A stretch of DNA of 64,000 nt from contig JAOWCC010000260.1 of NCBI GenBank assembly GCA_030867875.1, forward strand, positions 48,873 through 112,872, in the 5' to 3' direction. The position numbers were made by a program, and so were the translations under genes. This document shows, piece by piece, positions 41,233-49,399 of this stretch. This DNA is from Actinernus sp. WN-2022. Taxonomy: Eukaryota; Cnidaria; Anthozoa; Actiniaria; Actinernidae. A model generated the notes under the pieces. It had not been told where the DNA came from. It made no database searches and saw only the letters and a list, made by a program, of their open reading frames with translations. Positions within the stretch are counted from its first letter, which is position 1. Every line of letters begins with the position of its first letter.

Positions 41233-42924
41233 TTATTCTGATGTGCATATTACATCCCCATTACTATCAAAACTCTTCGTTATCCCAGAGACTTCCTCTA
41301 CGATCATACTTGAGGTAACATAGCTATTCCACTTAGCATTTCCATCATTGTATATTTTATTGATTGTAACGGTTCCTGTGTCTTTCACTTTTATCTGTAA
41401 TTTATATATGTGTGGGGTTTTATCAAATGGTACATGGAATGCCTTATGGGACACGCAGGCAAGAGTTTCTGGATTGATCGCTAATTGTGCACCAAAGCTA
41501 GCTCTGTTACGGGTTTGAATGATACTATTTGGTAAAGAATTCGTACCGATGTAAGACAGTAATCCACTACTCGAATTTACAACGACCCATCGAAACCACA
41601 CATTAGCTCCTCCTGTGTCGCATCCAAGGTAAATAGTACACGATAATCGAATTAAATTTGTCGTTTCCTTGGGAGATATTGTGATTGAGAAACGTGGTAT
41701 GTCTCCCCACTCCATGTCTGCGTGACTCCATAAGTGTGAAATCTCCTTTGCTATGTAAGTGACTGTCTTGATAGGAACTATTTCTTGCACTCTTTGTTCA
41801 ATAATGTACTCATTATCATCAAAGACAGTAGGATTCACGAAGGTATTTGCATCTAATGCTCCAGCAATGATTGCAACATAGATAGTTATTAGCTGATTGG
41901 TTGACTGATTATGACTCAACGTAAATGATAGTTTACCTGTGCTAATGGTAGATGTTGTTATGCTGAGCTCTTGGAAAGCAGTGTTTGTAGATCCTATCGT
42001 TCCACTTTTTAGCGTGTTTGAGATGAAACTTAGATTCTCTTCAATTGATAAAGAGCTTAGTATTATGGATCCAATGTTGTTTGCATAAGCTTCAACTCGA
42101 ACTGTGTAGGTGCTATTGCCTTTTAACCCTAAAGTCGTATTATCATTCTTTGGTATAGTCATAGTCAACGTTTCTGTTGAGTTTGGTTTAAAAGTCTCTA
42201 GGATCCTAAAACCTCGATGTTCTGGAGTGATGTTATTCATAGAGTATGCGTCATCTACAATCATAAATGAGCTTACACTGCTTGATGATGCCCAATTACT
42301 AGACTTCATAAGGAAATTACCACAATTGAACGTTAGACTACTATGCATAACACTAGACCCAGGCCCAGGCCCTCGAGCACCAGTGTCACCTTTATCACCC
42401 TTATCGCCTTTGTTGCCTTTCGATCCTATTGTGCCTTGACTTCCTATCGAACCGCGTGGACCTAATGCTCCCTGTGGTCCCATACTTCCTTTTGGTCCTG
42501 TTATTCCAATATCTCCCGTATCGCCTTTTAGTCCTTGAATGCCTTGAATACCGGTATCGCCTTTGTTACCTTTTGATCCTATCGCACCCGGATTTCCTGT
42601 CAAACCACGTGGACCTAATGCCCCTTGTGGTCCTGTACTTGCTTTTGGTCCTGTTATTCCAATATTGCCTTTATCGCCTTTTGGTCCTTGAATGCCTTGA
42701 ATGCCTTGAATACCAGTATCGCCTTTGTTGCCTTTCAATCCTATCGCGCCTTGATTTCCCGTTAAACCACGTTGACCTAATGCTCCCTGTGGTCCTATAC
42801 TTCCTTGTGGTCCTGTTATTCCAATATCTCCCTTGTCGCCTTTTGGACCTTGGAGACCTGGGTCGCCTTTTGACCCTCCTTTTGGATCTTGTTCTTTGTT
42901 ATCCAAATCATTAAAAATCCCCAT
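41233..42924 (-). CDS. Collagen-like fibre protein with globular head
   Basis: A 563-residue protein. The N-terminal MGIFNDLD tag is shared with its neighbour. Residues ~16-190 are Gly-X-Y repeats in three ~45-residue blocks (GPQGALGQRGLTGNQGAIG and variants), predicted to form a collagen triple helix; one Gly-to-Ala change in the second block (GPKASTGPQ) would kink it. A ~195-residue middle domain rich in Ser/Thr and beta strands follows, then the ~180-residue head paralogous to the short spike. This is a trimeric-fibre layout. Collagen-like shafts are known in some viruses and phages; here it probably serves attachment. The gene lies 22 bases upstream of the short spike on the same strand, consistent with duplication. 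Confidence 0.85.
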   Translation of the reverse strand: MGIFNDLDNKEQDPKGGSKGDPGLQGPKGDKGDIGITGPQGSIGPQGALGQRGLTGNQGAIGLKGNKGDTGIQGIQGIQGPKGDKGNIGITGPKASTGPQGALGPRGLTGNPGAIGSKGNKGDTGIQGIQGLKGDTGDIGITGPKGSMGPQGALGPRGSIGSQGTIGSKGNKGDKGDKGDTGARGPGPGSSVMHSSLTFNCGNFLMKSSNWASSSSVSSFMIVDDAYSMNNITPEHRGFRILETFKPNSTETLTMTIPKNDNTTLGLKGNSTYTVRVEAYANNIGSIILSSLSIEENLSFISNTLKSGTIGSTNTAFQELSITTSTISTGKLSFTLSHNQSTNQLITIYVAIIAGALDANTFVNPTVFDDNEYIIEQRVQEIVPIKTVTYIAKEISHLWSHADMEWGDIPRFSITISPKETTNLIRLSCTIYLGCDTGGANVWFRWVVVNSSSGLLSYIGTNSLPNSIIQTRNRASFGAQLAINPETLACVSHKAFHVPFDKTPHIYKLQIKVKDTGTVTINKIYNDGNAKWNSYVTSSMIVEEVSGITKSFDSNGDVICTSE

Positions 42925-42926
42925 TC

Positions 42927-42941
42927 TATACTATTTGATTA
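42927..42941 (-). promoter_or_regulatory. Promoter motif TAATCAAATAGTATA
   Basis: Minus-strand copy two bases before the collagen-like fibre ATG; identical over 15 bases to the copy at 44,771-44,785, which serves a gene on the other strand. Confidence 0.65.
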
Positions 42942-42943
42942 TA

Positions 42944-43582
42944 TTAAACCTTTCCATAGAAATTTCTCCTAATCGTTTTCGCTGGCTTGTCAACATATAA
43001 GAATGAATATGGTTTTATAGTAGCGCCTCCATATTGCTCTTTGCTTACTCCCAGTTCTCGAGATATGAGGCCTCGTTCATTAGTGCTTGGAAACTCGAAT
43101 ACACAATAATGAGAACAATTCAATCGTATATCTTTTGGGGTCTTATAGAAACTTTGACTTAAGTAGATCACGCTGCAATTTTTATGTCTACCTCTAATAA
43201 AATAATCGATTAGTGGTTTCTGATTCTTTTCACACACAAAATCGTCAAATATGACAAGTTTTTGACTGTCGTTATCGATTTCACTAACAGGAATAATATC
43301 ATCATTACTACACTCAATGACGTCATAACCCACGTGATTGCTGATTTCATTAAACTGTTTTGCCAAATCCTGATACTTTCCTTGTTCTAAGTTCTTAGCG
43401 TATAGATAGATTTTATCATAATACACTAGTGGTTTTCTGAGCACATGTGTCAAAACGTTTGTCTTACCACAGCCACTTGGCCCAGTAATTAACATTCTAA
43501 AATTGTTTTTCGGCATGAATGGATGAAGCTGCTTATAGTTCGTAACAGCATCATTTCCGTTGTCATAGTTCGGAATTTCCAT
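42944..43582 (-). CDS. A32-like (FtsK/HerA-family) genome-packaging ATPase
   Basis: A 212-residue protein that would pump the genome into the capsid. The Walker A motif GPSGCGKT lies at 34-41 and Walker B is LVIFDDF near 110. The RHKNCSVIYLSQSFYKTPKD segment that follows carries the sensor Gln region typical of A32-like Polinton ATPases. The length is usual for the family and no break is seen. The start at 43,582 gives MEIPNYDNG, and an AT-rich stretch with tctattcaatatgtata lies just upstream. It is transcribed away from the adjacent coiled-coil structural gene. Confidence 0.93.
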   Translation of the reverse strand: MEIPNYDNGNDAVTNYKQLHPFMPKNNFRMLITGPSGCGKTNVLTHVLRKPLVYYDKIYLYAKNLEQGKYQDLAKQFNEISNHVGYDVIECSNDDIIPVSEIDNDSQKLVIFDDFVCEKNQKPLIDYFIRGRHKNCSVIYLSQSFYKTPKDIRLNCSHYCVFEFPSTNERGLISRELGVSKEQYGGATIKPYSFLYVDKPAKTIRRNFYGKV

Positions 43583-43702
43583 CTTATCTATACATATTGA
43601 ATAGACTATTTAACACTACGTTCTTGATATATGTCGTGAAAAAGATAAGTCGAGATAAGTCGAGATAAGTTGAGATAAGTTTAGATAAGTTATATAACGT
43701 AT

Positions 43703-44773
43703 ATGTATACAATGGATATAAATGAGTTTAAAAAGCACGTCATTCCAAAGATTGAATCTGGTAAAATGGTCGATATTGTCCGTAAAGCCATTAAAGATGG
43801 AGAAAATACTAAGCAGGACAAATATGAAAAACGAAAAGAAGTGTATAAACCAATCGTTCAACAACTGGAAAAAGAGATCGATGAGATAAGTGGTTTAAGG
43901 GAAGAGTACGTTAAGTCTGCAAATAATCCAATCACGCACTCTCAACGACCAGCCATAACTGATGGAAAAGATGTAATGAAAATCGTATCTGATATGGATA
44001 GAGGATTTACACCTGAAGAATTCGCCATTATGGAGAAATATAAATTACCGTTACCATCTAAGGTTCTATTCGACACATTAAAGGATGATAAAACAGTTGG
44101 TGATATTATGAAAGAAAGTAGTGATCTCAATAAAACATTGGGTCAAAAACAAGGCCATCTTTCTACAACGAAAAAAGCTAAGAGCCAGAACAAATCTGAA
44201 ATCGCTAAATACATTAGGGAGATTGATGCAATAAGAAAATATAGAAAACGAATAGGCGTTACTGAAGAAGGAATAAAGACACTGCAATCAGGAAAGGGTC
44301 TTTACAACCAACCAAAACGAAATGCTTACAAGATCACAAGTGATGGGCAATATGGCAACCTAAGTATAGATGTACCCCAACTGTTTGGTCAATTAAATTT
44401 AATGGCCTACAAAGATGATAAAAAAGTATACAACAAAAGAGTCGATTTCGACACTCTCGACCTACTTACGAAACGGTTCAATGGTAAGAAGAAGTATAGC
44501 AATCTCTCTAAGACGGTTTTCGATGATCTTAATGAGTTAAGTGAAATACCAATACATAGAACATCTAAAAAGTACTCTAAAATAGGAACTGGGGTTGTCT
44601 ATTTTAATAACCCACAAGATCTATTGAATCGTTTGGAATTGCTTGGTGGCTCGATTGCAGCAGGTAACGATTCACTCAAAAACGAGTTCTCAGAGGTTGC
44701 ACACACACTGAGACGGTTGAATGTATTTTCTAATGACCATCTCGAGAAATTGTTGGATGAATATATTATGTAA
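43703..44773 (+). CDS. Conserved Polinton structural protein, coiled-coil (PX-like)
   Basis: A 356-residue protein with a helical, Lys/Glu-rich N-terminal half that is likely coiled coil (residues ~15-75 and 150-190). The C-terminal half is highly patterned: LQSGKGLYNQPKRNAYKI, VDFDTLDLLTKRFNGKKK, and EIPIHRTSKKYSKIGTG. Proteins with this C-terminal half recur in animal Polintons between ATPase and capsid genes; the role is not established. LQSGKG near residue 194 resembles a viral protease cleavage site, which would release the C-terminal half. Two ATGs (43,703 and 43,712) are possible starts. Its TAA stop overlaps the promoter motif of the next gene. Confidence 0.7.
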   Translation: MYTMDINEFKKHVIPKIESGKMVDIVRKAIKDGENTKQDKYEKRKEVYKPIVQQLEKEIDEISGLREEYVKSANNPITHSQRPAITDGKDVMKIVSDMDRGFTPEEFAIMEKYKLPLPSKVLFDTLKDDKTVGDIMKESSDLNKTLGQKQGHLSTTKKAKSQNKSEIAKYIREIDAIRKYRKRIGVTEEGIKTLQSGKGLYNQPKRNAYKITSDGQYGNLSIDVPQLFGQLNLMAYKDDKKVYNKRVDFDTLDLLTKRFNGKKKYSNLSKTVFDDLNELSEIPIHRTSKKYSKIGTGVVYFNNPQDLLNRLELLGGSIAAGNDSLKNEFSEVAHTLRRLNVFSNDHLEKLLDEYIM

Positions 44774-44785
44774 TCAAATAGTATA
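44771..44785 (+). promoter_or_regulatory. Promoter motif TAATCAAATAGTATA
   Basis: Directly abuts the ATG of the minor-capsid-like gene at 44,786. Its first three bases are the stop codon of the preceding gene. Confidence 0.65.
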
Positions 44786-45566
44786 ATGTCGAATGTAAGA
44801 GAAAGAGCAATATATATCTCATCTGTCGATAGAGAAAAGCGTGGTGTGAGTAAGTCTGAAGACTTCACCATAAAATTTAATCCTTCAATAATGCTTTCTT
44901 CTAACAAGGAACACGAAGTGGCTGTGGATAAAATATCGATGACGTACTCATGGCAAAACATCACTCCAGAATATGACAACAACACCGTAAAATATAGTCA
45001 TGACGGAAGTACATGGACTACAGTGATATTTCCTAATGGAATGTATTCTTACCTTGACATAAATGATTATTTACATCAAATAATGAAAACTTATTGGCCA
45101 CAAGACCACAGTCAATGGTGTAGATAAGTTCGATATTAACGTAATCTTCGTGTTGACCACATACAAAGTAGTAGTTGAAATTAGTAATAACTACCAATTA
45201 GACCTAAGAGGATCGAATTTTGGAGAACTCATTGGATTCAATAAGAAAATCGTCAATACGACTGAGTACGGATCCAAGCTACCGAATATCACAAATAGTA
45301 TCGACACGCTACACGTGAATACAGATATTATAAATGACAGCATCGTTGGAGGATCTAATAGCAATACTCTATTCGTCATTCCAACAGACGGTTTCACTCG
45401 ATCATACCCATTTACTGTTGAGCCAAAAAGAGCATTATTCAATTCAGTTTCAACAAACATCATCAGCAAAATGCGTTTCTATATAACGGACTCAATAAGA
45501 AGACCAGTAAATCTAAATGGAATTGAATGGCATATGACTATAATATTGAGATCCACTACATTATAA
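44786..45566 (+). pseudogene. Minor-capsid (penton-like) protein, frameshifted
   Basis: The first 114 codons (44,786-45,127, starting MSNVRERAIYISSVDR) and the following frame (to 45,566, with VVVEISNNYQLDLRGS, NTLFVIPTDGFTRSYPF) are halves of one protein of about 260 residues. In the second frame the coding character reaches back to about 45,094. A one-base shift near 45,090-45,094 therefore explains the split, rather than two genes. The position directly upstream of capsid genes and the size suit the single-jelly-roll minor capsid (penton) protein of Polintons; this identity is inferred. As it stands the product would be truncated. Confidence 0.65.
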
Positions 45567-45580
45567 TCTAACGTAATATA
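45564..45580 (+). promoter_or_regulatory. Promoter-like TAATCTAACGTAATATA
   Basis: A looser form of the shared motif, ending just before the ATG at 45,582. Confidence 0.4.
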
Positions 45581-45581
45581 T

Positions 45582-45941
45582 ATGAGGCATTGTGAATACA
45601 AAAAGAAATACGATCCTACCATAGGAAAGCGCGTCTATAAGCATGTTTACGGCGATGGTATATTCGACTCAGTCACTAATTTTGCACGTAGAATGCTTGG
45701 TAAGACCATAAAGAAGACAGTCAAAGATGCATCGAAAAAAGTCGCAACAACTGTATCGAATAAAGCTGGAGATAAAATTATTAATCTATTACAGAAGAAT
45801 AGAGGAAATGAGCCTGAGCACGCTATCAATCAACCAATCAATCAACCAATCAATCAAGATGCTCCATCGGATTATGAGATAAACGAACGTGTTCAGCGTC
45901 TATTAAGTGGATCTGGAAAACTTAGAAGGCTAAGATTCTAA
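45582..45941 (+). CDS. Small basic protein with amphipathic helix (core or cement-like)
   Basis: A 119-residue basic protein. The stretch GDGIFDSVTNFARRMLGKTI, followed by KKTVKDASKKVATTVS, looks like an amphipathic helix. A Q/N-P repeat (INQPINQPINQ, residues ~82-92, from a 12-base tandem repeat) separates it from the tail LLSGSGKLRRLRF. The location between minor and major capsid genes and the amphipathic helix recall adenovirus pVI or pX-type precursors; no homology can be shown here. The LSGSG motif near the C-terminus matches the possible protease site seen in other structural proteins of the element. Confidence 0.6.
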   Translation: MRHCEYKKKYDPTIGKRVYKHVYGDGIFDSVTNFARRMLGKTIKKTVKDASKKVATTVSNKAGDKIINLLQKNRGNEPEHAINQPINQPINQDAPSDYEINERVQRLLSGSGKLRRLRF

Positions 45942-45960
45942 TTAATGCAATCGTTTTATC

Positions 45961-45975
45961 TAATCTATTAATATA
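45961..45975 (+). promoter_or_regulatory. Promoter motif TAATCTATTAATATA
   Basis: Three bases before the major capsid ATG at 45,979; a variant of the shared structural-gene motif. Confidence 0.6.
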
Positions 45976-45978
45976 ACA

Positions 45979-47259
45979 ATGGAAAGCTTTAGAAATCCTA
46001 AATATGTTCAAAGGTATGAAGATGTCTCTTTCGATCTAGAAACGCCTCTAGTAACGCAAGTAGCTAATGGAGGAAGTCAAGTCAAAACTGGATATAGATT
46101 TGTTGGTGATAATTCTGGTGAAATAGCTCCTTTTGATTGGTATAATGCTAGAATAGAAACCGACTTTAAGGTTCAATTACAGGCTGATGGTGGAAACATA
46201 GCTATTGATGACCATAATGGTATAGTAAATGGATCTCATTCATTGATTAAAGAAATCGTCATTAAAGTAAATGGCATACAAGTATACGACAATAATAATG
46301 CAAACCAAACCGTAAATATTAAGAACCTACTTGAATACGACGCTTCCTTTGCTAATAGTAGTGCTACAAATGAATTCTACTATCTCGATACTAGTAGAGG
46401 TGCTGAAGAGAGAGTTGCAGAGGTGACATACAACATAGGTTTTACCCGCAGGAAGGCATTGCTTGGTGTGTCTTCAACTGTGAATACAGAAATACCTCTT
46501 AATAGGTACTCATTTTTTGAAGCGTTTGAAGACGAACTTATGCCTAACACTAAGGTTGAAGTACAAATTACTCTAGAAAGTGATGCCAATCTAATTTGGC
46601 AAGCTGGTGCTGCTTGTAGAGTTCTTATTACGAAGTTCAAATTATGGGTGCCAAGAATCATCTTCACACCTGAAGGAGAGAGCCAATATATGAGTAAATA
46701 TCTGAAACCACATAAATGGTCTTATCTAAGGGAGATGGTTGAGAGAGGCAACTCTACTAGTCAACAAACAGGTACATTCAAAATATCTTCAGGAATCAAT
46801 AGGCCACGACATGTATTTGTATGGATATCAAATGACGCAAATCAAGATTTGCAAACAGCGAATCCATTTCTATACAACACTTTTTCAGTGTGCGATGCAA
46901 AAACACTTACGAGTTGCCATCTCGAAGTAGGGAACGGTAATCATTATCCCGAAAGCGAATACATGCCAAATACAGAGATGTCTAGAGTTTATAGAGGTGT
47001 GTTGGAATATGTACATGCTAAAAATGACTACAACGGAGGAACTCTTTTGACTAGGTCAAATTTTAGTACCATTTTCCCATTTATTTACTTCAACCTCGAA
47101 AATCAGAAACAAGATATTAAGGATGGTACTACAAAACTCGCATTCAAATATAAATTATCAGCAGCAACTAATGTAGACTACAGTGTGTATGCACTTGTTT
47201 TGTATGAACAAGACATTGAGCTCACACAATCTAACGGCAAGATATTATTGAGATCGTAG
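45979..47259 (+). CDS. Major capsid protein, double jelly-roll (Polinton type)
   Basis: A 426-residue protein with features of Polinton major capsid proteins. YRFVGDNSGEIAPFDWYNAR begins the first jelly roll, IPLNRYSFFEAFEDELMPNT is the most recognisable family motif, and VEVQITLESDANLIWQ follows. The second half contains LKPHKWSYLREM, RHVFVWISNDANQD and NNTFSVCD-like strands. It is predicted to trimerise into hexon-like capsomers. The ORF is intact and close to the family's lower size range. It is preceded at three bases by a promoter motif and followed 29 bases later by the next structural gene. Confidence 0.85.
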   Translation: MESFRNPKYVQRYEDVSFDLETPLVTQVANGGSQVKTGYRFVGDNSGEIAPFDWYNARIETDFKVQLQADGGNIAIDDHNGIVNGSHSLIKEIVIKVNGIQVYDNNNANQTVNIKNLLEYDASFANSSATNEFYYLDTSRGAEERVAEVTYNIGFTRRKALLGVSSTVNTEIPLNRYSFFEAFEDELMPNTKVEVQITLESDANLIWQAGAACRVLITKFKLWVPRIIFTPEGESQYMSKYLKPHKWSYLREMVERGNSTSQQTGTFKISSGINRPRHVFVWISNDANQDLQTANPFLYNTFSVCDAKTLTSCHLEVGNGNHYPESEYMPNTEMSRVYRGVLEYVHAKNDYNGGTLLTRSNFSTIFPFIYFNLENQKQDIKDGTTKLAFKYKLSAATNVDYSVYALVLYEQDIELTQSNGKILLRS

Positions 47260-47267
47260 TTTTTATG

Positions 47268-47282
47268 TAACATATTAATATA
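47268..47282 (+). promoter_or_regulatory. Promoter motif TAACATATTAATATA
   Basis: Six bases before the ATG at 47,289; closest to the motif of the major capsid gene. Confidence 0.55.
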
Positions 47283-47288
47283 GTAACG

Positions 47289-48140
47289 ATGTCGTATTTC
47301 AAATACAATGTAGATCTAACTGATGGTCAAAAAGACAAATTGCTTCGATCATATCATAAGCGTGCACCAATCACTCTTCGACTGAAAAACGATCAACTAA
47401 ATGGTTCAGATACTGTACTATTAACGAAAACTCAAGTAAACAAGATCCAAAAGAGTAAAAGAGATGGTACAGGATGCGACATAAAGATATCTCAAACGCA
47501 GATTAGGCATCAGGAAGGAGGGTTCCTCGGATCTCTCTTTCCAGCATTGATGAAGGTAGGGTCAATGGCACTTCCGTGGCTATCTAAGGCTATTGGACCA
47601 CTCGCTAGTGGAGCTCTATCTGGAGCGGTCTCATATGGTGTGAATAAGGCATTGAAATCAGGTTCTGGTTTGTTCAATGTCCCACAAAATAAGGTCGACA
47701 AATTGATACAATACAAAGATTACCTAACACCTGCTCAGAAAAATCAGATCGTAAGTGCACTTCAAAGCGGTTCTGGTATGACCCTAAAACTGACTCGAAA
47801 ACAGCAGTCAGGCGGCTTTCTCGGAACCCTCTTAGCTAGCCTAGGTATACCGATGCTTATCAAGGCTCTCGGAGGAGGCCTTCAGGTTGACCCACGTGCA
47901 TCAAATTCAAGCACACAGAATGTGTACGTTCCTCCAAAACCCAAGGGAGGATACATCAATCCTCTTATGCTTCAGCCTCCGCCATATATAGGTAGCTGGG
48001 GGGACAATTTGACAACGAGAGGTTACGGGATTAAAAAAAAGGCCAAAAAACGAAAGGTCAAAAAACAAAAGGCATCAGGCTTGCTATTAGGAAAGAACAG
48101 CCCATTCAACGGCATCCCCCTGCTAGGAGCACTTCTATAA
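47289..48140 (+). CDS. Membrane-active/core structural protein with duplicated GGFLG module
   Basis: A 283-residue protein without a named family. An internal duplication is visible: GGFLGSLFPALMKVGS at residues 77-92 and GGFLGTLLASLGIPML at 175-190, each a hydrophobic segment preceded by a basic beta-type stretch. Three sites resemble adenain cleavage points: KSGSG (123-127), QSGSG (159-163) and QSGGF (173-177). A Lys-rich nuclear-localisation-like cluster (KKKAKKRKVKKQK, 249-261) precedes a C-terminal SPFNGIPLLGALL. The hydrophobic modules and proteolysis sites recall adenovirus pVI, which breaks endosomes, and the basic cluster recalls core proteins. Function is inferred only. Confidence 0.65.
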   Translation: MSYFKYNVDLTDGQKDKLLRSYHKRAPITLRLKNDQLNGSDTVLLTKTQVNKIQKSKRDGTGCDIKISQTQIRHQEGGFLGSLFPALMKVGSMALPWLSKAIGPLASGALSGAVSYGVNKALKSGSGLFNVPQNKVDKLIQYKDYLTPAQKNQIVSALQSGSGMTLKLTRKQQSGGFLGTLLASLGIPMLIKALGGGLQVDPRASNSSTQNVYVPPKPKGGYINPLMLQPPPYIGSWGDNLTTRGYGIKKKAKKRKVKKQKASGLLLGKNSPFNGIPLLGALL

Positions 48141-48145
48141 AATTT

Positions 48146-48601
48146 ATGAATAGACCATTATCTAATGTCGACATAATGAATTGGGTCAAACAACTAAATG
48201 TCAAATTCTTTAGGGGAGTCTTTTCGAGAGATACCTTACCAAAGATTATCAATAAAAACGAATGCGCTATCATCAATTTAGATACGCAAAATGGGTCAGG
48301 TACACATTGGATTTGTATTAGAAACACACACGAGAAGTATTGCGAGTACTTCGATTCATTTGGATTGTCGATCCCACGAAATATAGAACGATACCTATCA
48401 CGCAGCAAAAAGCAGATATTTTACAGTGGGCATGAGATACAAGACCGTTCAAGCGTTTTATGTGGTTATTGGTGCTTGTATTACCTATTGGAGAGACAAA
48501 TGGGAAAATCGATTTTCGATGTGATCCATAATCCACTGTTCGATATGAACAATCAAAGCATCAATCGTAGATTCTTAATCAATTATTTTAGTCTACTCTA
48601 A
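48146..48601 (+). CDS. Adenain-like (Ulp1/C5 family) maturation cysteine protease
   Basis: A 151-residue protease predicted to cleave structural precursors during capsid maturation. The catalytic His is in GTHWICI (H54), the Asp in EYFDSFG (D70), the oxyanion Gln in EIQDRSS (Q99) and the nucleophile in VLCGYWCLYYLLE (C106), the order and spacing of adenovirus and Polinton proteases. The ORF is intact and of usual size. It starts 6 bases after the previous stop, with tataaaattt before the ATG. Confidence 0.9.
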   Translation: MNRPLSNVDIMNWVKQLNVKFFRGVFSRDTLPKIINKNECAIINLDTQNGSGTHWICIRNTHEKYCEYFDSFGLSIPRNIERYLSRSKKQIFYSGHEIQDRSSVLCGYWCLYYLLERQMGKSIFDVIHNPLFDMNNQSINRRFLINYFSLL

Positions 48602-48607
48602 TTGTAT

Positions 48608-49399
48608 ATGAGATCATACTGTATAAAAGAAAAGAAAGTAACTGATTGCGTTCCAGGTAGTGAGAGACATGAAAGAGCTAAGAATGGAAGACTAATGTTG
48701 AAGTGTACTTGTAGTTCTTGTGGAATAACTAAATCGAAATTCGTTAAGGTAGAAGAAGGTGCTGGTATAGGAGATGCGCTTTTCGAAGCAGGTATAAAGG
48801 GTTTGTACCAGATGGGCAAAATGGGTGCAAAGCAAGCTATCAAAAGCGATTTTGCTAAGAAGAAAGCATCAAATTATATCAAGGACATAGCCAATAAGAT
48901 GATCGATCAAGGTGTTTCAAAAACGTTAGACCAACTAGGTTCTGGGTACGAATTAAATTGGGATGGTAGTGTTAAACTACCTCATGAGTTATACCATTAT
49001 CAAGATCCCAATTCACGCATTGATGGTGGTAAGTTAGATGTTCATTCATTAATTGGTAAGCTGCCAAAACCAAAGGGTGGATGGACACCGGGTTCGTATA
49101 AATACATGGGTCCTTACAACCCACTCGAAAATCAACTAAAGTATGATCCAAACACTGGCAATGTTCTCGAATGGCATGTACAACCAAAGAATAAACTAGA
49201 TGAAATATCGGCTCATCATGATATTTGTTATGACATGGGAAAGAATAAAGGAGATTGCGATAAGAAAATGGTTTCAGATATCGATCAAATAAAGTGGAAG
49301 GACAAACCATGGGGAACCACTGCTGTTAGGAACATCATGAACACTAAGCAAAAATTAGGTCTAGGTGTAAAGAAGCCAAAAAACGGGAAAAGCCGTTGA
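48608..49399 (+). CDS. Structural protein with phospholipase A2 domain
   Basis: A 263-residue protein from the ATG at 48,608. The N-terminus has a Cys cluster (KCTCSSCG near 35-42) followed by FVKVEEGAG. A helical segment leads to LGSGYELNW, another possible protease site. The C-terminal part is a PLA2 domain: YKYMGPYNPLENQ supplies the Ca-binding-loop-like region, and DEISAHHDICYDM near residue 202 has the catalytic His-Asp pair and the Tyr, as in parvovirus VP1 and secreted PLA2. Such domains breach endosomal membranes. The ORF overlaps the integrase frame, and an A_AAA_AAC heptamer sits in its own phase at 49,378-49,384, 12 bases before its stop. Confidence 0.85.
   Translation: MRSYCIKEKKVTDCVPGSERHERAKNGRLMLKCTCSSCGITKSKFVKVEEGAGIGDALFEAGIKGLYQMGKMGAKQAIKSDFAKKKASNYIKDIANKMIDQGVSKTLDQLGSGYELNWDGSVKLPHELYHYQDPNSRIDGGKLDVHSLIGKLPKPKGGWTPGSYKYMGPYNPLENQLKYDPNTGNVLEWHVQPKNKLDEISAHHDICYDMGKNKGDCDKKMVSDIDQIKWKDKPWGTTAVRNIMNTKQKLGLGVKKPKNGKSR
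49378..49399 (+). promoter_or_regulatory. Putative -1 ribosomal frameshift site (A_AAA_AAC)
   Basis: The heptamer A AAA AAC at 49,378-49,384 is in the zero frame of the PLA2 ORF, the phase required for -1 slippage, and its -1 frame is the integrase frame. The PLA2 stop is at 49,397-49,399. A small hairpin AACGG-gaaaag-CCGTT (49,382-49,397) overlaps the site. No longer pseudoknot was found by eye. Confidence 0.5.

Noticed and set aside
42429..42914. 161-codon plus-strand frame opposite the collagen-like gene
   Set aside because: It is the antisense of Gly-X-Y repeats; the sense strand has clear collagen and head domains.
46380..46667. Antisense frames within the major capsid and other Polinton genes
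   Set aside because: Shadows of sense coding frames with no domain of their own.
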